A stretch of DNA of 64,000 nt from NCBI GenBank assembly GCA_027604505.1, contig JADIIX010000087.1:1-64000 (forward strand), given 5' to 3'. The stretch is from Gonapodya sp. JEL0774 (Eukaryota; Monoblepharomycota; Monoblepharidomycetes; Monoblepharidales; Gonapodyaceae). The translations under genes and the position numbers were made by a program. Below are positions 59,001 to 64,000 of the stretch, piece by piece. The notes below the pieces were generated by a model, which saw nothing but the letters and a program-made list of their open reading frames with translations, had not been told where the DNA came from and searched no databases. Position 1 is the first letter of the stretch; every line of letters starts with the position of its first letter.

Positions 59001-59761
59001 GCGAAGAGTGCAAATTCGTAGGCGTTCCATTGCATTGTGGGTAATTCTTCAAACGTCCCGTTTTCGTGACGCACAAGAGCACCAGGCCGCATCCAGCAAG
59101 TCTCTGTTCCAGCATCCTTTACGATACCGTCGTCAGACGATAGATCAGCCGCTATCAGTGCCTTTAGCATTGTCGCGACCGCGTCGTTTGAAACAAAGCT
59201 CTGACATCCGTCCAGGTACAAAATGGCGGTGTCCCTTGAACTATGCAAGGCGCTGGGACACGGGGCTAGCGTGTTAGAGATAAAGTAGTGCGCTTCACGG
59301 CGTCTTTGCACAAAGTTCCAGTGTGGACTTTTCGACCACATCAGGTGAACTCCCACATTGGAAGCTTCATTAAGCCACGCGCCGGTCACTGGAAGTAAAC
59401 TCTCATCCACATTGTCACTGTTGTAGGCATCAGCATCAATTAGTAGCACGATTGAAATGTTATGGCGGTCGTCTAGGAAGGTCTGCTGTTGGATGGAACC
59501 CAGCGCAACCGACGCCGAGGGTACATCAGGGCACGAGAGAGAAACAAGCACGCATTTAGGCGAGTCGGGAATGTACTGTCTGATCTCAAATCTGTGAGAA
59601 AGAAACGTTGGGGATGCTGGATATCTGATCACCCACAAGTTCGCTTGCTTTGGAATGGAATGAAATTCTTCACTCTGGAAGGGTGACTGCCATCGACGTA
59701 TTGCAGCAGCAAAAAACCCCATTGCAATGGTCGAAAAAAGTATCACGCGGGTGGTAAACAT
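56092..59761 (-). CDS. multi-modular glycosyltransferase: degenerate GT2-like + GT2 + GT4, type II membrane anchor
   Basis: The ATG at 59761 gives MFTTRVILFSTIAMGFFAAA, a likely signal anchor, so the enzyme should face the Golgi/ER lumen. Three modules follow. (1) About 59.6-58.75 kb has a GT-A-like opening (CVLVSLSCPDVPSASVALGS, then VLLIDADAYN) whose later motifs look weak. (2) A GT2 domain has ISVIVPFYNVWEENWLRETL, IIINDGSDAAAEAML and FLDPDDYLDQMALEKL with the DxD-type motif; across the only clear intron (about 58004-57960) YFE joins DWEFWVRLAAFGH. (3) A GT4 domain, GT-B fold, has PLVLFLGRLDEQKDPLLWLD, VVAGGGPMEREVMERLY and SRNEGIPLTFIEAAAYGVPT with the E-x7-E motif. About 1,200 residues with almost no introns, unlike its neighbours. 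Acceptor unknown; cell-wall or surface glycan synthesis is plausible. Confidence 0.82.
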
Positions 59762-59993
59762 CTGTTGTGGGAGATACAACGCATGGGGGGAAAGCTCTCC
59801 GCCGATGCAGAACTGCTGATCCCACCACACAACTGCTCCCACAACAATGAAACAATGTCAATATTACAATCGGACAAGACTAGCGTCTGCTACAACAGTG
59901 CTATATGAGAAAGTTCAGCTCCCAAAATTTTCGAGTGACAGCTCATATCTACGACTGGCGACGTATTTGCAGAAGGCATCCAATTACCAAACA

Positions 59994-60917
<924 letters not shown>

Positions 60918-61182
60918 GTTGACCCTTCGCGTTCTGATGGAGAACACCTTGAGCACCGCTCACCGCGCAATGTGCGATCGTTGCCACATCTACAGATTCA
61001 GGCACGTCTGGCATTGTTTACGTTCCAAGATATCGAGATTGGAGAGTTCGCCCTCTTATTGTGTGATTGTGGGTATATACGGCCTGGTGCGGTTGATCCA
61101 CTTCTGCCACACTACTGCACCGTTTCGACGTTTGTCGACTGTCTCAATCTTATCACCCAGCGGAGACTCGCATTCCACAACG
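60918..61182. promoter_or_regulatory. bidirectional promoter region, AMMECR1 / P5A-ATPase
   Basis: 265 bases between the two divergent start codons. A plus-strand open frame runs through it and through AMMECR1 exon 1, but it is antisense to that exon and matches no family. No individual element can be assigned. Confidence 0.45.
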
Positions 61183-64000
61183 ATGCCGCAGACGCTTATC
61201 AAGTCGAAAAGCATCGAAACGGCCTCTCTCCACGCTCAACTGCCTCTCATACAGCGTCTTTACGTCTGGCCATTCTTCTTCGTCTACTCCGCTTATGTCC
61301 ACGTCCTCGTTGTCAAATATGATGAATGGCTTCAATCCAGTGAAGCCGCCACTTTGGCATTCATTATTTGCTTTAGTCTGAACGTTCTGGCCGTACTAGC
61401 GTGTCAATGGAACGTCACAATTAAGGCAAACGTGGTTTGCCGAAAGGTAAGCAAGTGTACGGGATTCTAGGAGCCATCAAAAGGCGATGAAGCTCTATCT
61501 TCATCGTGAATGAAGCTGCAGTGGTTGCTCAACCTTTTTCGCTGTTAAAATTCATCCCAGGTTCATAATCCGTTCGTTGCGGACTACGTTCGTGTCATAC
61601 CCGTTGCACACCATGGTTCTGGTGCGCTTTGTGAACTCAAGAAGTCTCTTTACCGAGATCCCAAAACTGCCAAGGTCAGTTTTTACTCTGCGTTCTTGTC
61701 GCCATCCTGACCTGACATCAGAATACCTTCGTTGGTTCCCAACTCTTGGACAACACAGCTCACGTCACAGGTGTACTTCTTCTTCCAGAAAAAGAAGTAC
61801 ATTTTTGATAATGATACTAAGATGTTTGTGAAACTGTACTATCCGACCGCCGAGTCCCATACTCTCGGGGTGTTTCAAACCGCTCGAGGTTTCTCAACGG
61901 AAGAGGAGCTCAAACACATTGTAGATAAGTACGGACCAAATAAGTAAGTCCATTTTCGCACATTCTTTCCAGTGTATAGTTTGGGTATCAAGGAGGCATC
62001 CTTCTACAGGTTCGATATCCCCATTCCCACGTTCCAGGAACTATTTCAAGAGCACCTCGTCGCTCCTTTCTTCGTGTTCCAAATATTTTGCGTGGGACTT
62101 TGGTTTTTGGATGATATGTGGTACTACTCTCTGTTCACCTTGGGAATGCTATTCGTTTTCGAGTCAACAGTCGTGATGCAGGTGAGAGGAACACTAAATT
62201 CTCATATCCACGAACGCCAATCATCGCTCTACATGTGATCGCAAGCGCCTTCAAAACCTGAAGGAAATGCACTCTATGGGCATTAAACCCTACGAAATCA
62301 ACGCTTTTCGGCAAGGCCAGTGGGTCAAGGTCTCTACTGACCAACTCTTTCCCGGTGACCTCGTTTCGATTGTTCGGACTAAGGAGGATTCCGCTGTACC
62401 TTGTGATGTCCTTCTTCTTGACGGGACTGCTATTGTCAATGAAGCAATGCTCTCTGGAGAATCGACGCCTCTGCTCAAGGAGTCTGTTGCTCAATCGGAC
62501 CCCCAAGAAGTGCTTGACATTTCGTCAGTTCACAAGAACAATGTGCTTTTCGGTGGTACGAAAGTGCTTCAGGCTACGCCACCGACGGTTCGACTGGATA
62601 TCGTTCCCCCTGATCATGGATCTGTGGGATATGTGCTCCGAACTGGTTTCGGGACCTCCCAGGGGAAGCTCGTGAGAACAATTTTGTACAGTTCGGAGCG
62701 CGTCACTGCCAACAACATCGAGGCATTTGTCTTCATTATCTTCTTGCTTATTTTTGCGATTCTTGCGTCAGCATACGTGTGGGTTGAGGGGACCAAAAAC
62801 GAATTGAGGAAAAAGTCCAAAATTTTGCTCGACTGTGGTGAGTTCTCTTATGTGGTTTTTGCCAACGGTCCGCACTGTTTTACCTAGACCCGTGTGAAAT
62901 CTTCCAATCATTGGTAACGATCTTTTAGTACTCATTATCACCTCTGTGGTCCCACCGGAATTGCCCATGGAGCTCTCACTCGCCGTTAATAACTCTATCA
63001 TCGCGCTTTCTCGGGTCTACATTTTCTGCACTGAGCCGTTCCGTATTCCGTTTGCCGGACGCCTGGACGTGCTGGCTTTTGACAAGACCGGAACACTTAC
63101 CGATTCCTCCCTTGTCGTGGAAGGTGTCAGTGGACTCGACCCTGATCCGAAAACAATTCGCAAGCCGCTGGATATTCCGTCTGAAACCACCATGGTCTTA
63201 GCTGCGGCGCATGCCCTCGTGTTTGTGGATGATGCAGTGGTTGGGGACCCAATGGAACGTAGCACAGTTGCTTCTGTCGGATGGCTGGTTGGTCGGAATG
63301 ATGTGGTGACAGGCCAAAAGGGAGCCACACTCAAAGGTGGTTTAAAGATTCTCCGTCGCTTCCAGTTCGCGTCAGCACTGAAGCGGATGTCTTCGGTGGC
63401 ATCCTACGACAATGGAAGCGGAAGCTCTGTGTACTATGTTGCTGTAAAAGGCGCCCCAGAAACTCTCAGGGGAATGTACTCCAACCTTCCTGCGGGTTAT
63501 GACGCGTGCTACAAATATTGGGCGAGAAGGGGGAGCAGAGTGCTGGCACTTGGCTACAAACAAGTCCGAGGTTCCGATGTGAGATGGTATTGTTGTTGGA
63601 TGTGGGCTGCGGCGGAGAGCTAACTTCGAACTTACTGCGACCAGACCAAAGATTTGAGCAGAGAGCAGGCGGAGTGTGCATTGAAATTCGCAGGTTTTCT
63701 TATTTTCCATTGCCCACTGAAGCCGGACACTGTTGAGGCTGTGAAAGCTCTGAGCAAATCTTCGCACAGAGTACGAGTTATTTTCGTTAAACAATTGCTG
63801 TGTGTCCGAGAATTAAACGTTTTGAATCAGGTAATCATGATCACAGGCGATAATCCTCTCACTGCCAGCCATGTCGCCGCTGAAGTTGAGATCACCAAAC
63901 GGGAAGTGCTCATCCTTGAAGAAAATTCAACAGGAGGTAAGGCGACGCTTTGATTCGAATGATTGCACAATCACGACAGCTTTTGGGTAGACCTCACTTG
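61183..64000 (+). CDS. SPF1: P5A-type ATPase (SPF1/ATP13A1), 3' part beyond the window
   Basis: P5A-ATPases sit in the ER and remove misinserted or mitochondrial tail-anchored transmembrane helices. The start [20 protein letters not shown] is followed by the first membrane hairpin ([38 protein letters not shown]). Then come [39 protein letters not shown] and the [20 protein letters not shown] helices. The actuator domain has PGDLVSIVR and [16 protein letters not shown]. The membrane signature [19 protein letters not shown] is specific to P5A. The phosphorylation site is [16 protein letters not shown] and the nucleotide domain contains [12 protein letters not shown] and [12 protein letters not shown]. 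The hinge is close to [14 protein letters not shown] near 63.84 kb. The frame is open to about 63.95 kb where an intron seems to begin; the C-terminal membrane helices lie beyond the right edge. About seven short introns. Confidence 0.95.

Noticed and set aside
59762-59842. Upstream extension of the glycosyltransferase to 59842
   Set aside because: It would begin at GTG. The ATG at 59761 immediately precedes the signal-anchor helix.

Overview
This is eukaryotic nuclear DNA, dense with genes that carry many short GT..AG introns. The gene content points to an early-diverging fungus, most likely chytrid-like. Fungal markers are a Cdc3-type septin, a Nam9-type mitochondrial uS4 with its long C-terminal extension, a CBS/PB1 protein of the Mug70 type and a fungal-style Nudix hydrolase. 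Genes that most yeasts and many filamentous fungi lack are also present: the NMD kinase SMG1, translin, AMMECR1, a double-Cache receptor and, most strikingly, a protein resembling the vertebrate DNA-repair factor SHLD2. The organism assignment is an inference; no rRNA or tRNA gene was recognised.

Layout, left to right. 0-12 kb, all on the minus strand: possible exons of an unknown gene at the left edge, a THP3/LENG8-like SAC3-domain protein, a Nudix hydrolase, a GH1 beta-glucosidase and the APC/C subunit Cdc16/Apc6. 12-21 kb: mitochondrial uS4 (+), then an EH-domain protein (-) and a double-Cache membrane receptor without an output domain (-). 21-27 kb: a two-domain DsbA/kappa-GST protein (+) converges on a glycyl-tRNA synthetase (-) with an apparent alternative mitochondrial presequence. 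27-39.6 kb: one very large SMG1 gene (+), transcribed divergently from the glycyl-tRNA synthetase. 39.7-44.2 kb: a small coiled-coil protein (-), the CBS/PB1 protein (+) and proteasome beta-4/Pre1 (+).

44.2-48.1 kb holds no convincing gene. It contains a degenerate 15/30-bp minisatellite and a pair of diverged inverted repeats about 0.8 kb apart. 48.1-56 kb: a SHLD2-like OB-fold protein (+), RAD6 ubiquitin-conjugating enzyme (+), septin CDC3 (-) and translin (+). 56-64 kb: a multi-module glycosyltransferase (-), AMMECR1 (-) and, head to head with it, an ER P5A-ATPase (SPF1/ATP13A1, +) that runs off the right edge.

Most genes are housekeeping and form no common pathway. The closest functional pairing is SHLD2-like followed 181 bp later by RAD6 on the same strand; both families act in the DNA-damage response. 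THP3/LENG8 and SMG1 both act on mRNA. Gene limits below run from start to stop codon and include introns. Splice sites were placed by eye from reading frame, GT..AG and remembered family conservation, so individual junctions may be off.
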